Source: Pseudomonas sp. PIC25
GTDB lineage: Bacteria; Pseudomonadota; Gammaproteobacteria; Pseudomonadales; Pseudomonadaceae
DNA length: 42,155 nucleotides
Assembly (NCBI RefSeq): GCF_002286785.1
Contig: NZ_MUJY01000072.1
Coordinates: 1 to 42,155, forward strand
Direction: 5' to 3'
Under the pieces are notes generated by a model. It saw only the letters and a list, made by a program, of their open reading frames with translations. It was not told the DNA's origin and did no database searches. Positions 9,833 through 20,038 of this stretch are shown here, piece after piece; positions within the stretch are counted from its first letter, which is position 1; each line of letters begins with the position of its first letter. The position numbers and the translations under genes are program-made.

Positions 9833-11017
9833 TCAGGTGGCCTGCCGGGCCAAGGGCTCTTCCAACTCGGCGTCGGCCTCGGAGCCGCGCTCCGCTTCCT
9901 CGATGCGCTTGTACAGCGCCAGCGCCTGGCCGACCACCTGGTCCATGTTGTAGTAACGATAGGTGCCCAGCCGGCCGAGGAAGGTCACCCCCGGCGTGGC
10001 GTCGGCGAGAGCCTGGTAGCGCTTGTACAGCTCGACATTCTCGGGACGCGGGATCGGGTAGTAGGGATCGCCCTCGGCGGACGGGTATTCGTAGGTCAGG
10101 CTGGTCTTGTGATGCCGCTGGCCGGTGAGGTGCTTGTACTCGGTGATGCGGGTGTAAGGCACATCCTCGGCGGGGTAGTTGACCACCGCTACCGGCTGGA
10201 AGCGCTCCCGGTCGACGGTCTCGTGCTGGAACCGCAGCGAGCGGTAGGGCAGCTTGCCGTAGCAATAGCCGAAGTATTCGTCGATAGGCCCGCAGTACAC
10301 CAGATGGTCGTACTGCACCTCGTCGCGGATTTCCTTGAAATCGGTGTTGACCATCACCTTGATATTCGGGTGGTCGAGCATTTTTTCGAACATCCGCGTA
10401 TAGCCGTCCAGCGGCATCATCTGGAAGCTGTCGCCGAAATAGCGGTCGTCGGCGTTGGTGCGGGTCGGCACCCGCGAGGTCACCGACTTGTCCAGTTGCG
10501 AGGGGTCCAGGCCCCACTGCTTGCGGGTGTAGCCTCGGAAGAATTTCTCGTACAGCTCGCGGCCAATCTGGTTGATCACCACATCCTCGGAGGTACGGAT
10601 ATCCGCTACCGGCTCGGCTCGGCTGGCGAGGAAACGCTCCGCCCCCGCCTCGTCGAGTTCGAGGCCGTAGAGGCGGTTGAGGGTGGTGAGGTTGATCGGG
10701 ATCGGCACCTGCTGGCCGTCCACCTCGGCCAGTACCCGGTGCTCGTAGGGGCGCCACTCAGTGAAGCGCGAGAGATATTCGACGATGCGCGGGGCATTGG
10801 TGTGGAAGATGTGCGGCCCGTAGCGGTGCACCAGGATGCCGTCGTCGTTGTAGTGGTCGTAGGCGTTGCCGCCGATGTGCGGACGGCGGTCGACCAGCAG
10901 GACCCGCTTGCCCAGCCCGGCCGCCAGCCGCTCGGCGAGCACGCTGCCGGCGAAACCCGCGCCGACGATCAGGTAGTCGAAGCCCTTGCGGCCGGCCGCG
11001 TTCAGTTCATCGCGCAT
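9833..11017 (-). CDS. glf: UDP-galactopyranose mutase
   Basis: The protein has 394 residues, typical for Glf. It isomerises UDP-galactopyranose to UDP-galactofuranose with reduced FAD in the cytoplasm. The FAD-binding motif VGAGFAGSVLAE is at 18-28, followed by HIGGNAYDHYN, the active-site block RYGPHIFHTN, GYTRKQWG, and the C-terminal GRLGTYRYYNMDQV. These are the family's landmark motifs. The start overlaps the end of the glycosyltransferase gene by 16 bp and is served by a GGAG site inside that gene, so the two are translationally coupled. UDP-Gal would come from the divergent galE. Confidence 0.95.
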   Translation of the reverse strand: MRDELNAAGRKGFDYLIVGAGFAGSVLAERLAAGLGKRVLLVDRRPHIGGNAYDHYNDDGILVHRYGPHIFHTNAPRIVEYLSRFTEWRPYEHRVLAEVDGQQVPIPINLTTLNRLYGLELDEAGAERFLASRAEPVADIRTSEDVVINQIGRELYEKFFRGYTRKQWGLDPSQLDKSVTSRVPTRTNADDRYFGDSFQMMPLDGYTRMFEKMLDHPNIKVMVNTDFKEIRDEVQYDHLVYCGPIDEYFGYCYGKLPYRSLRFQHETVDRERFQPVAVVNYPAEDVPYTRITEYKHLTGQRHHKTSLTYEYPSAEGDPYYPIPRPENVELYKRYQALADATPGVTFLGRLGTYRYYNMDQVVGQALALYKRIEEAERGSEADAELEEPLARQAT

Positions 11018-12198
11018 TCGATTTTCTCCTTCATCTGGGCCCAGGTGGTGTCCCAGGACATGTCGGCCAGCACCGCGTCGGCGGTGCGCAGCAGGCGGTC
11101 GCGGTCGGCGGCGTCACGCAGGGCGGCTTCGCAGGCGTCGACGAATTCGTCGGCGCTCCCGGCGATGCGTACCACGCCGCTGTCGCCGTAGGTGCGCACC
11201 ACGTCGGTGATCGGCGTGGACACCACCGGACAACCGCCGGCGAGGTATTCGGGGGTCTTGGTCGGGCTGATGAAGCGGGTCGACTCGTTCAGCGCGAAGG
11301 GCATCAGCGCCACCTCCCAGCCGGCCAGGTACTGCGGCAGCTCGTCGTAGACCTTGCCGCCGAGGAAGTGCACGTTGGGTCGCTGCGGCAGGCTGGCCGG
11401 GTCGATCTTCACCACCGGGCCGATCATCACGAACTGCCAGTCCGGGCGCCGTTCGGCGATGGCGGCAAGCAGCTCGATGTCGAAGCGCTCGTCGATCACC
11501 CCGTAGAAACCCAGGCGCGGATGGCCGATCGGCGCCTGGTCGGTCGGGTCCGGCTGCGGATCGCGGGCCGCACCGAAATGGGCAATATCGACGCTGCTGG
11601 GAAAGGGATGGGCGTTGGCGTGCAGCTCGCGCTTGGCCTCGTACAGGCTGTAGCCGCCGGTGAACACCAGGTCGGCCCGGGCCAGCAGCTCGCGCTCGCG
11701 GGTCACCAGCTCCGGCGGCGCTCCGCGGAAGGCGGACAGTTCGTCCATGCAGTCGTAGACCACCGCGTCCGCCTTCAGGTGCTCAGTGAAGGCCAGGCTC
11801 ATCGGCGTGTAGTACCAGAGGATCAACCGCCCCCGGCCGCGTTCGGCAAGGAAGCTATCGAGCAGTTCGCGCTGCGCCTGCTCCGCCTCCCGCCCCGCCC
11901 AGCCATGCGGCAGACGCGGCACCAGCACCTCGACGCCGCCTTCCTCGCGGCGGGTTTCCAGCCAGGGCCGGGGCTCGTCGCTGGCGATGGGTTCTTCGAA
12001 GAAGAACACCGGATAGTCACGGGCGAAACGCGCCATCAGGTGCTGCGGCCGCTGGTAGACGAAGCTCCAGCGCAGGTGCGACAGGCACAGCAGGATCGGT
12101 GCGTCGGGTGCGTACTGAACGTCCGGCGCCGGCGCTGCACCGGCATTCGACGTGCGGGATTTACCGAGGTCGTATTGGAAAGGCCCCGCCCAGCTCAT
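11002..12198 (-). CDS. Glycosyltransferase, GT-B fold (GT4/TuaH-like)
   Basis: The protein has 398 residues from a start at 12198 with GAGGAAG upstream. It has a two-Rossmann GT-B layout. The N-terminal half has LSHLRWSFVYQRPQHLM and VVYDCMDELSAF, a pattern seen in TuaH-like transferases. The C-terminal nucleotide-sugar half has RLGFYGVID, VHFLGGKVYDELP and the EX7E-like region KTPEYLAGGCPVVST. There are no membrane spans. It is the first gene of the glycan operon and overlaps glf, so the likely donor is UDP-galactofuranose; the acceptor is unknown. Confidence 0.85.
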   Translation of the reverse strand: MSWAGPFQYDLGKSRTSNAGAAPAPDVQYAPDAPILLCLSHLRWSFVYQRPQHLMARFARDYPVFFFEEPIASDEPRPWLETRREEGGVEVLVPRLPHGWAGREAEQAQRELLDSFLAERGRGRLILWYYTPMSLAFTEHLKADAVVYDCMDELSAFRGAPPELVTRERELLARADLVFTGGYSLYEAKRELHANAHPFPSSVDIAHFGAARDPQPDPTDQAPIGHPRLGFYGVIDERFDIELLAAIAERRPDWQFVMIGPVVKIDPASLPQRPNVHFLGGKVYDELPQYLAGWEVALMPFALNESTRFISPTKTPEYLAGGCPVVSTPITDVVRTYGDSGVVRIAGSADEFVDACEAALRDAADRDRLLRTADAVLADMSWDTTWAQMKEKIECAMN

Positions 12199-12601
12199 GG
12201 TTCTTCCTCGTAGTACGAGCGGCACGCAAGGCTTCCCTGCCGCCCTCGTGGGCAGCGTCCACGGATGATTGAACGACGTGGCGGCCGGGTCGGGAGTCCA
12301 TCCGGGAATCGGGTCGGACCCAACCGCCTCTTAGTGGATGGCGGAAACGGCCCTGGGTTCCTTCCGGTCATCCGAAGCCGCAACGACCTCTGCGTGACGA
12401 ATCCATCGGAACTCAAACGGCCCTTGGCCCGTCGGAATCCCTGTAGCTGATCGAGCCCTGGCACTCATGCCACACCCTGTCGCGCCTGCCGCCTCGGGGT
12501 TGGGGGCGGCTTGCGCCGACACCGGTCGGCTCAAGTCCGGGACGGACCGCAGCGATCGGGCATGACGAACGACCGACTGCTCGAAAAGGGGGGTAGCAGC
12601 G
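12199..12601. promoter_or_regulatory. 403-bp divergent control region between the glycan operon and galE
   Basis: No gene is supported here. Two short symmetric sites stand out. TGGCA-ctca-TGCCA is at 12459-12472 and could be an operator. GCCGAC-accg-GTCGGC is at 12515-12530 and could be a hairpin in the galE leader. I could not assign a convincing promoter in either direction, and TGGCAC here lacks the GC element spaced as a sigma-54 site requires. Confidence 0.4.
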
Positions 12602-13657
12602 ATGATTTTGGTAACCGGGGGTGCGGGTTACATCGGTTCGCATACCGTGCTGGAACTGCTCGAAGCCGGCCACCGGGTCGTGGTGCTGGATAACCTGTGC
12701 AACAGCTCGCGGCTGGCGCTGGAGCGCGTGGAGCAGCTGACCGGGAAACGGGTCGAGTTCGTCCTCGGCGACATTCTCGACCGCGACTTGGTGGAGCGCG
12801 TCTTCCGCGACTATCCGATCGAGGCCGTGATGCACTTCGCCGGGCTGAAGGCGGTGGGTGAAAGCGTCCGCGAGCCGCTGCACTACTACGAAACCAATGT
12901 CGGCGGCAGCATCGCCCTGTGTCAGGCGATGCGCAACGCGGGGGTCTACAAGCTGGTTTTCAGCTCCTCGGCGACCGTCTACGGCGAATCGGTGAGCATG
13001 CCGATCCGCGAGGACTGCCCCACCGGCATCCCCACCAACCCCTATGGCCAATCCAAGTTGATGGCGGAGAACGTCCTCAAGGGCCTGGCCAACTCCGACC
13101 CGTGCTGGTCCATCGGCCTGCTGCGCTACTTCAACCCCATCGGCGCCCACCCGTCCGGACGGATCGGCGAAGACCCCAACGGCATCCCGAACAACCTGCT
13201 GCCCTATATGCTGCAAGTGGCGGTGGGGCGCCTGAAGCGCCTCAGCATCTACGGCAACGACTACCCCACCGCAGACGGCACCGGCGTGCGCGACTACATC
13301 CACGTGGTGGACCTGGCCAAGGGGCATCTCAAGGCCCTGGAACGGCTCGACCGCCAGCAGGGTGTCTCGGTCTGGAACCTCGGTACCGGCCAGGGCTACT
13401 CGGTACTGCAAATGGTGCGCGCCTTCGAAGAGGCGACCGGCCGGCCGCTACCGCACCGCTTCGTCGCCCGCCGGCCGGGAGACATCGCCCAGTGCTGGGC
13501 CGATCCCGGCAAGGCCCTGCGCGAACTGGGCTGGCGCGCCGAACGCGACCTGCACGCCATGCTCAGCGACGCCTGGCGCTGGCAGACGCAAAATCAGGAC
13601 GGTTACCGCGAACCGGCCCGCAAGCCGGAGAAAGTCAAGGTTTCGCTGGCCAGCTAA
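12602..13657 (+). CDS. galE: UDP-glucose 4-epimerase
   Basis: The protein has 351 residues. The NAD-binding motif VTGGAGYIGSH is at 4-14. The short-chain dehydrogenase catalytic set is present: Ser in FSSSATVYG (about 122-123), and Tyr148 and Lys152 in NPYGQSK. RYFNPIGAH and the TGVRDYIHVVDL block are GalE hallmarks. It interconverts UDP-glucose and UDP-galactose in the cytoplasm. It diverges from the glf operon and would supply UDP-Gal to Glf. The last 20 or so residues (KPEKVKVSLAS) are a charged extension beyond the usual end. A strong terminator follows. Confidence 0.96.
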   Translation: MILVTGGAGYIGSHTVLELLEAGHRVVVLDNLCNSSRLALERVEQLTGKRVEFVLGDILDRDLVERVFRDYPIEAVMHFAGLKAVGESVREPLHYYETNVGGSIALCQAMRNAGVYKLVFSSSATVYGESVSMPIREDCPTGIPTNPYGQSKLMAENVLKGLANSDPCWSIGLLRYFNPIGAHPSGRIGEDPNGIPNNLLPYMLQVAVGRLKRLSIYGNDYPTADGTGVRDYIHVVDLAKGHLKALERLDRQQGVSVWNLGTGQGYSVLQMVRAFEEATGRPLPHRFVARRPGDIAQCWADPGKALRELGWRAERDLHAMLSDAWRWQTQNQDGYREPARKPEKVKVSLAS

Positions 13658-13673
13658 GGCGGCTTTGGCAGCC

Positions 13674-13698
13674 AGGGCGCATCTTGCGCCCTTTTTTT
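13674..13698 (+). terminator. Rho-independent terminator of galE
   Basis: AGGGCGCA pairs with TGCGCCCT around a three-base loop, followed by seven Ts. It lies 17 bp after the galE stop and before the convergent trpI end. The opposite strand has no T-run. Confidence 0.9.
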
Positions 13699-13708
13699 AC
13701 TCCGCCGA

Positions 13709-14605
13709 TCAGCTTCCGGAGCGGGCCAATTGAGCCCGCAACCACTCCGCCAACCGCTCGGCGCGGGGATCGTTGTGCCGGGCCGGCACCCACAATGCCA
13801 GCCGCGCCGGGGTTTCGACGAAGCCCCAGGGGGCGATCAGCCGGCCGGCGGCGAGGTCGTCCGCCACCAATTGCTGGGGGGCGATGGCCACGCCGAGGCC
13901 CGCCACCGCCGCTTCCAGCAGGTAGTACAGATGCTCGAACCCCTGTCCGTAGCGCAACGCCGCAGATGGCAAGCCGCTGGCGGCGGCCCAGTTCGGCCAG
14001 GCCTGCGGGCGCGAGGCAGTGTGCAGCAGGGCTTCGCTCAGCAACGCGTCCGGCGCCGCGCCGCTCAGTTCGGCCGATCGGGCATAGCGGGGGCTGAGCA
14101 CCGGGCCGATGCATTCGGCCGCCAGTTCGAAGACCTGCATGTCCGCCGGCCAGGGCTTTTCGGCAAACAGCAGGGTGGCGTCCACGCCGGGGCGGCGCGG
14201 GTCGAGGTCGCCTTCGCTGGACGAGAGCTGCAAATGCAGCTCCGGCAAGGCGCGGTTGAGCCGGTCCAGGCGCGGAATGAACCAGCGCGCCAGCAGGCTG
14301 CCCGGACAGCCGAGGACAAAGGGGGCGTCGGCCTGGTGCCGTTTCAACTCGGCGCAAGCACCGCGCAACCGCTCGAATGCATCGGACGCGACATCACGCA
14401 GGCGCACGCCGGCACTGGTGAGTTTCACCCCACGGCCATCCTTGTCGAACAGACTGACCCCTAGTTGTTCTTCCAGCGCACGAATCTGTCGGCTTATGGC
14501 CCCGTGGGTAACGTGCAACTCCGCGCCGGCGCGGCTGATGCTTTGCAGGCGGGCGGCGGCCTCGAAGGCGCGCAGGGCATTCAGCGGAGGTAGGTCTCGA
14601 CTCAT
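13709..14605 (-). CDS. trpI: LysR-type activator of tryptophan synthase genes
   Basis: The protein has 298 residues. The winged helix is at residues 1-65 ([31 protein letters not shown]). The effector domain matches what I recall of P. aeruginosa TrpI, including [35 protein letters not shown] and [20 protein letters not shown]. TrpI activates trpBA when indoleglycerol phosphate accumulates. In well-studied pseudomonads trpI lies directly divergent from trpB; here a DUF3060 gene intervenes, so trpI starts about 820 bp from trpB. Upstream, CTGACAGGTCAG at 14621-14632 may be an operator for autoregulation. Confidence 0.9.
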   Translation of the reverse strand: MSRDLPPLNALRAFEAAARLQSISRAGAELHVTHGAISRQIRALEEQLGVSLFDKDGRGVKLTSAGVRLRDVASDAFERLRGACAELKRHQADAPFVLGCPGSLLARWFIPRLDRLNRALPELHLQLSSSEGDLDPRRPGVDATLLFAEKPWPADMQVFELAAECIGPVLSPRYARSAELSGAAPDALLSEALLHTASRPQAWPNWAAASGLPSAALRYGQGFEHLYYLLEAAVAGLGVAIAPQQLVADDLAAGRLIAPWGFVETPARLALWVPARHNDPRAERLAEWLRAQLARSGS

Positions 14606-14620
14606 ATGCTGGGAGTTTTC

Positions 14621-14632
14621 CTGACAGGTCAG
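14621..14632. promoter_or_regulatory. Palindrome upstream of trpI, candidate TrpI operator
   Basis: CTGAC-AG-GTCAG is a perfect palindrome 16 bp before the trpI start. The surrounding TTTTCCTGACAGGTC resembles TTTTCTGACATGTC at 15309-15322 before trpB. Binding by TrpI is inferred. Confidence 0.45.
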
Positions 14633-14673
14633 GGCACTCTATTCGCTTTCCCAGCAAGCCGCCACCAGCGGCA

Positions 14674-15174
14674 CTAGTGCCGCTCGATCCGGTGATCGAT
14701 ACCGCTGGTGGAGATTTTTGGCTCGTCTCCGCGCCAGTCGAGTTGCTGGCCAGTACCACTGATATCCACCTGCGCGGGGCCCTCGAAGCCGAGGGTCAGA
14801 ATATTCTCCGCGCCATATACCATGACTTGCGCTGGCCGCTCGGCCTCACCACGCAGAGTGGCCTTCACCCGATGCCCGGTGCTGCTCACATCCAGTTGGT
14901 TAATCCGTCCGGCTTGTACCTGGTTTCCTACGCCGGTGATCTCCACACGGCTGGCGTCGCCAAGTTCGATAATGTGCTCCGAGCCATGCACTAAGACCTG
15001 GCCGCAGCCGCCACTTAGGCGAAACCGGTTGCCGTTGCCGCTGATGCTCACGTCCTGGCCGTTACAGGGCACATCGCGGGATACGCCAATACCATCCAAC
15101 TCCGTCGTTTGTGCCTGGGCCGCTCCCACCATTACAGCAAGTACCATTCCCGCCATCTTCATTCCGTGCTTCAT
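14674..15174 (-). CDS. DUF3060 secreted protein between trpI and trpB
   Basis: The protein has 166 residues from a start at 15174, which has GGAGAAACG upstream and begins a signal peptide (MKHGMKMAGMVLAVMVGAAQAQ). The mature part consists of repeated short beta units ending in hydrophobic-polar turns: NGNRFRLSGGCGQVLVHGSEHIIELG, GVGNQVQAGRINQLDVSSTGHRVKATL, and GAENILTLG. These are the DUF3060 repeats and suggest a small right-handed beta-helix in the periplasm. No catalytic residues stand out. It lies on the trpI strand, 68 bp before trpI, and could be co-transcribed with it. Function unknown. Confidence 0.8.
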   Translation of the reverse strand: MKHGMKMAGMVLAVMVGAAQAQTTELDGIGVSRDVPCNGQDVSISGNGNRFRLSGGCGQVLVHGSEHIIELGDASRVEITGVGNQVQAGRINQLDVSSTGHRVKATLRGEAERPAQVMVYGAENILTLGFEGPAQVDISGTGQQLDWRGDEPKISTSGIDHRIERH

Positions 15175-15308
15175 GACGTTTCTCCGTTGCCGGCTCGATG
15201 CCGTGTGTCTGCGACCCTCCGGCATGAACCGAAGTTCTGCGCATAGTGTTAAATCAATCACTTTCTGAGCTTCATTGCGGGCGAAAGAAGGAACACTGAC
15301 CCGTGATA

Positions 15309-17441
<2,133 letters not shown>

Positions 17442-17456
17442 TCGCTTGCCGGACGG

Positions 17457-17488
17457 ACCGCTGTCTCCGCAGGGGGCAGCGGTTTTTT
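17457..17488 (+). terminator. Rho-independent terminator of trpBA
   Basis: ACCGCTG pairs with CAGCGGT around a 13-base loop, followed by six Ts. It begins 16 bp after the trpA stop. Confidence 0.8.
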
Positions 17489-17559
17489 CATGCCTGGCAG
17501 AAAATGCGAAACCTTCGCCTGCCGCTCCGGTCCATCCGGTTCCATGCCCGGAGGTCGCC

Positions 17560-17943
17560 ATGCCGCTTAAAAAGCTCCATCACGTCGCCCTGATCTGCTC
17601 GGACTATCCGCGCTCGAAACATTTCTACACCCAGGTGCTGGGGCTGGACGTGATCGCCGAGACCTACCGCGCCGAACGCGACTCCTGGAAGCTCGACCTG
17701 CGCCTGGGTGACAGCCAGCTCGAGCTGTTCTCCTTCCCCGGCGCACCGCCCCGGCCGTCCTACCCGGAAGCCCGTGGGCTGCGGCACCTGGCGTTCGCAG
17801 TGGACGACCTGGATGCGGCGATCGCCGAACTCAACGCCCAGGGCGTGACCACCGAACCGGTGCGTAGCGATACGCTCACCGGCAAGCGCTTCACCTTCTT
17901 CGCCGACCCGGACGATTTGCCGCTGGAGCTCTACGAAGCCTGA
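17560..17943 (+). CDS. gloA2: VOC-family glyoxalase-I-like metalloprotein (YaeR type)
   Basis: The protein has 127 residues, a single VOC unit pair. It closely resembles E. coli YaeR: LHHVALICSDYPRSKHFY, the ERDSWKLDL block, QLELFSFPGAPPRPS, EARGLRHLAFAVDD and the closing DPDDLPLELYE. The four likely metal ligands are His8, Glu55, His76 and Glu123. The fold matches glyoxalase I, but methylglyoxal activity is unproven for this subgroup. GGAGG lies six bases before the start at 17560. It follows the trpBA terminator, so it should have its own promoter. Confidence 0.88.
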   Translation: MPLKKLHHVALICSDYPRSKHFYTQVLGLDVIAETYRAERDSWKLDLRLGDSQLELFSFPGAPPRPSYPEARGLRHLAFAVDDLDAAIAELNAQGVTTEPVRSDTLTGKRFTFFADPDDLPLELYEA

Positions 17944-18064
17944 GAGGCTGTTCAATGTCTGTTGCGCGTCGGCTCTGAAAACCCGTGTTTTACGATGAAC
18001 GGAGGCACCTCTGGCTGCAGCGGCGGTCAAAAACACCACACTCATCGACACGGGAGACCATGCC

Positions 18065-18385
18065 ATGGGCCTGTTCAATTCACACCAGCCCACCACGGCC
18101 GAGCAGATCGAGCGTGAAATCCACAACCTGATGGCCGCCCTCGACGAACTCAAGCAAGGCGCCAGCAAGGAATCGCGGCACACCCTCGACAACCTGCGGG
18201 CGCGGGCCGAACACCTCTGGGAATATTCCTCCCCGCGTCTGGAACGCATGTCGCTGCAAACGCGCCGGGCGGGCCAGTTGGCCAACCAGTATGCCCACGA
18301 GCATCCCTGGTCCACTGCCGTGCTTGGCCTGGGCTTGATTGTCGGCGCCGCCACCCTGGTCGGCCTGATGCTGTCGCGGCGTTGA
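18065..18385 (+). CDS. DUF883/ElaB-YqjD-type membrane-anchored protein
   Basis: The protein has 106 residues. A long amphipathic helix (about 10-75) precedes one C-terminal membrane span (STAVLGLGLIVGAATLVGLML) and a short basic tail. This is the DUF883 layout. E. coli relatives YqjD and ElaB bind ribosomes at the inner membrane in stationary phase; that role here is inference. The HPW motif before the span is typical. GGGAGACC precedes the start. It lies 17 bp before the next gene, so the two are probably co-transcribed. Confidence 0.83.
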   Translation: MGLFNSHQPTTAEQIEREIHNLMAALDELKQGASKESRHTLDNLRARAEHLWEYSSPRLERMSLQTRRAGQLANQYAHEHPWSTAVLGLGLIVGAATLVGLMLSRR

Positions 18386-18402
18386 GCGGGTAGCCCGACG
18401 GC

Positions 18403-19074
18403 ATGAAGAACGCTGAAACCCGTGTGCTCAAACTCGCCCTTTACGGGGCGCATTCGAGCCTGGGCAGCGCGCTGCTGAGCGAGTGGCTCAGCCGGCAACA
18501 TGAAGCGGTCGCGGTGGTCGGCGATCTCAATGCCATCGACGTGCATCCCGGCCTGCGCGCCAAGCTGGGCGATCTGTACGACCCGCTGAGCGTCAGTGAG
18601 AGCGTGGCCGGGATGGATGCCGTGGTGGTCTACCATGCCGCTCCGAATCTGCCCGACGGTGCCGCTGACAGACCGCCGAACAGTGCCGGTTCTCCCCTGG
18701 ACATGCTGGCAGCGCTGAATGTCGGCATGCCCCGGGTCGGGGTGAAACACCTGCTGCTGATCATCGAGCCCGATCTGATCGGCGACGCCGAGCGCCACCT
18801 GCTGCTCAACGGCCCGCTGGACTGGACCCTGGTCACGCCGCCACCAATCACTTGGCGCTTCGACCTCGACGATTTCCGCGACGCCGCGCATGCCGACCCG
18901 GACAGCGAGCTGTATCGCCTGCGCCGCTTCGCCGCCGCCCTGGCCGACGAACTGGAATCGCCGCAGCACCTGCGCCAGCGGATCACGATCCGCTATACGG
19001 CTCCCGACGACGTTGCATTTTCTTCGGCCAGCTCCGCCTGTAACCAGTCGACGAAGCGCTGGGTCAACCGCTGA
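18403..19074 (+). CDS. Rossmann-fold NAD(P)-binding protein of unknown function
   Basis: The protein has 223 residues. LKLALYGAHSSLGSALL near residue 9 resembles the nucleotide-binding turn of NAD(P)H-binding (YwnB-like) proteins, with Gly-Ala-x-x-x-x-Gly spacing. DWTLVTPPPI near residue 145 is a second family mark. No catalytic Tyr-Lys pair is seen. Its last 82 bases overlap the end of the convergent LysR gene, and its C-terminal tail (SSASSACNQSTKRWVNR) reads antisense to that gene. A frame extended by loss of an earlier stop is possible. Function unknown. Confidence 0.65.
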   Translation: MKNAETRVLKLALYGAHSSLGSALLSEWLSRQHEAVAVVGDLNAIDVHPGLRAKLGDLYDPLSVSESVAGMDAVVVYHAAPNLPDGAADRPPNSAGSPLDMLAALNVGMPRVGVKHLLLIIEPDLIGDAERHLLLNGPLDWTLVTPPPITWRFDLDDFRDAAHADPDSELYRLRRFAAALADELESPQHLRQRITIRYTAPDDVAFSSASSACNQSTKRWVNR

Positions 19075-19925
19075 CGCCGCTTGCGTTCCGGCAGCACTTG
19101 GTAATAGCCGTACGACGAGCGTACCCGCTCCTTCAACAGCGGACAGAGCAGGCCTTGTTCCAGCAGGTCGTCGACCAGATGGCGCCAGCCGATGGCCACG
19201 CCCTGCCCGGCGAGTGCCGCCTGGATCAGCAGGGTGTAGTTGTCGAAGCGCAGCAAACCCGGAGCGGGTGCCTGGGCGATGCCGAGGGCGCGGAACAGGC
19301 CGCTCCAGTCGAACCAGCGGCTACGCGTTTCCGGCTTCAGGTGCAGCAGCGGGAAGTCGGTCAGCGCAGAGGGCGCCAGAGGCAATCGACGCCCTTGCAG
19401 CAGACGCGGGCTGGCGATGGGACACACCTCTTCGATGAACAATAACTGCGCCTCGCCATGTTTGAAGCGCCCGTCGCCGAACGCCACGGCGACATCGATG
19501 TCGGAACGCAACAGGTTGAGCCCGCGGTCGCTGGTCACCAGGCTGACGTCGATCTCCGGGTGGAGCTGGTGGAAGCGCGGCAAGCGCGGCATCAGCCAGT
19601 AGGCGGCGAAGGCGAAGTCGGTGGCCACCTGCAACACCTCGTGCTGCGGCCGGGCCGTGACCGCCTCGATACCTTCCTCGATGGCCGCCAGCCCGGCCTG
19701 CACATGCTCCAGCAGGACGCGGCCGGCTTCGGTGAGTTCGATCCCCCGGTAGACCCGGTCGAACAGCCGCGCGCCGAGCTGCCTTTCCAGCCGCTTGATC
19801 TGCTGGCTCACCGCCGGCTGGGTGGTGCCCAGCTCCAGGGCGGCTGCGGTGAAACTCAACTGGCGGCCAGCGGATTCGAACACCCTGAGCAGGTCGAGCG
19901 GCATCGCGGAAGCGGGCTCTTGCAT
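18993..19925 (-). CDS. LysR-type regulator of choline-O-sulfate use
   Basis: The protein has 310 residues. The winged helix covers residues 8-70 (LRVFESAGRQLSFTAAALEL, TTQPAVSQQIKRLERQLG), and the effector domain follows. It is divergent from the choline-sulfatase gene, 113 bp away, the arrangement of choline-sulfate-utilisation regulators in other proteobacteria. The first ATG (19925) lies in a perfect ATAAGC-tgt-GCTTAT palindrome with T-N11-A form, so it may control its own expression. A second ATG at 19904 is an alternative start. The effector is probably choline-O-sulfate or choline, by inference. Confidence 0.83.
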   Translation of the reverse strand: MQEPASAMPLDLLRVFESAGRQLSFTAAALELGTTQPAVSQQIKRLERQLGARLFDRVYRGIELTEAGRVLLEHVQAGLAAIEEGIEAVTARPQHEVLQVATDFAFAAYWLMPRLPRFHQLHPEIDVSLVTSDRGLNLLRSDIDVAVAFGDGRFKHGEAQLLFIEEVCPIASPRLLQGRRLPLAPSALTDFPLLHLKPETRSRWFDWSGLFRALGIAQAPAPGLLRFDNYTLLIQAALAGQGVAIGWRHLVDDLLEQGLLCPLLKERVRSSYGYYQVLPERKRRQRLTQRFVDWLQAELAEENATSSGAV

Positions 19926-19938
19926 AAGCTGTGCTTAT
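19924..19938. promoter_or_regulatory. LysR-type T-N11-A palindrome over the regulator start codon
   Basis: ATAAGC-TGT-GCTTAT is a perfect 6-bp inverted repeat of LysR-site form. It covers the first codon of the LysR gene, which suits autorepression. Confidence 0.5.
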
Positions 19939-19948
19939 CCTAGTCATC

Positions 19949-20025
19949 CATTCGTGTGTGGTTTACCCGTGCCGGCCAAGAGGCCAATCATGGCCATCAG
20001 CACTATCGCATAACCACAATGAATG
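19949..20025. promoter_or_regulatory. Long-spaced inverted repeat before betC
   Basis: CATTCGTGTGTGGTT (19949-19963) is mirrored by AACCACAATGAATG (20012-20025); the arms differ by a one-base indel and one or two mismatches. They lie 48 bases apart and may bind a LysR tetramer or another regulator. The right arm ends 13 bases before the betC start. Confidence 0.4.
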
Positions 20026-20038
20026 AGTAATCCAGGCA

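Noticed and set aside
12459-12476. Sigma-54 promoter suggested by TGGCAC
   Set aside because: The GC dinucleotide does not fall at the required spacing on either strand; the site is better described as a TGGCA-n4-TGCCA palindrome.
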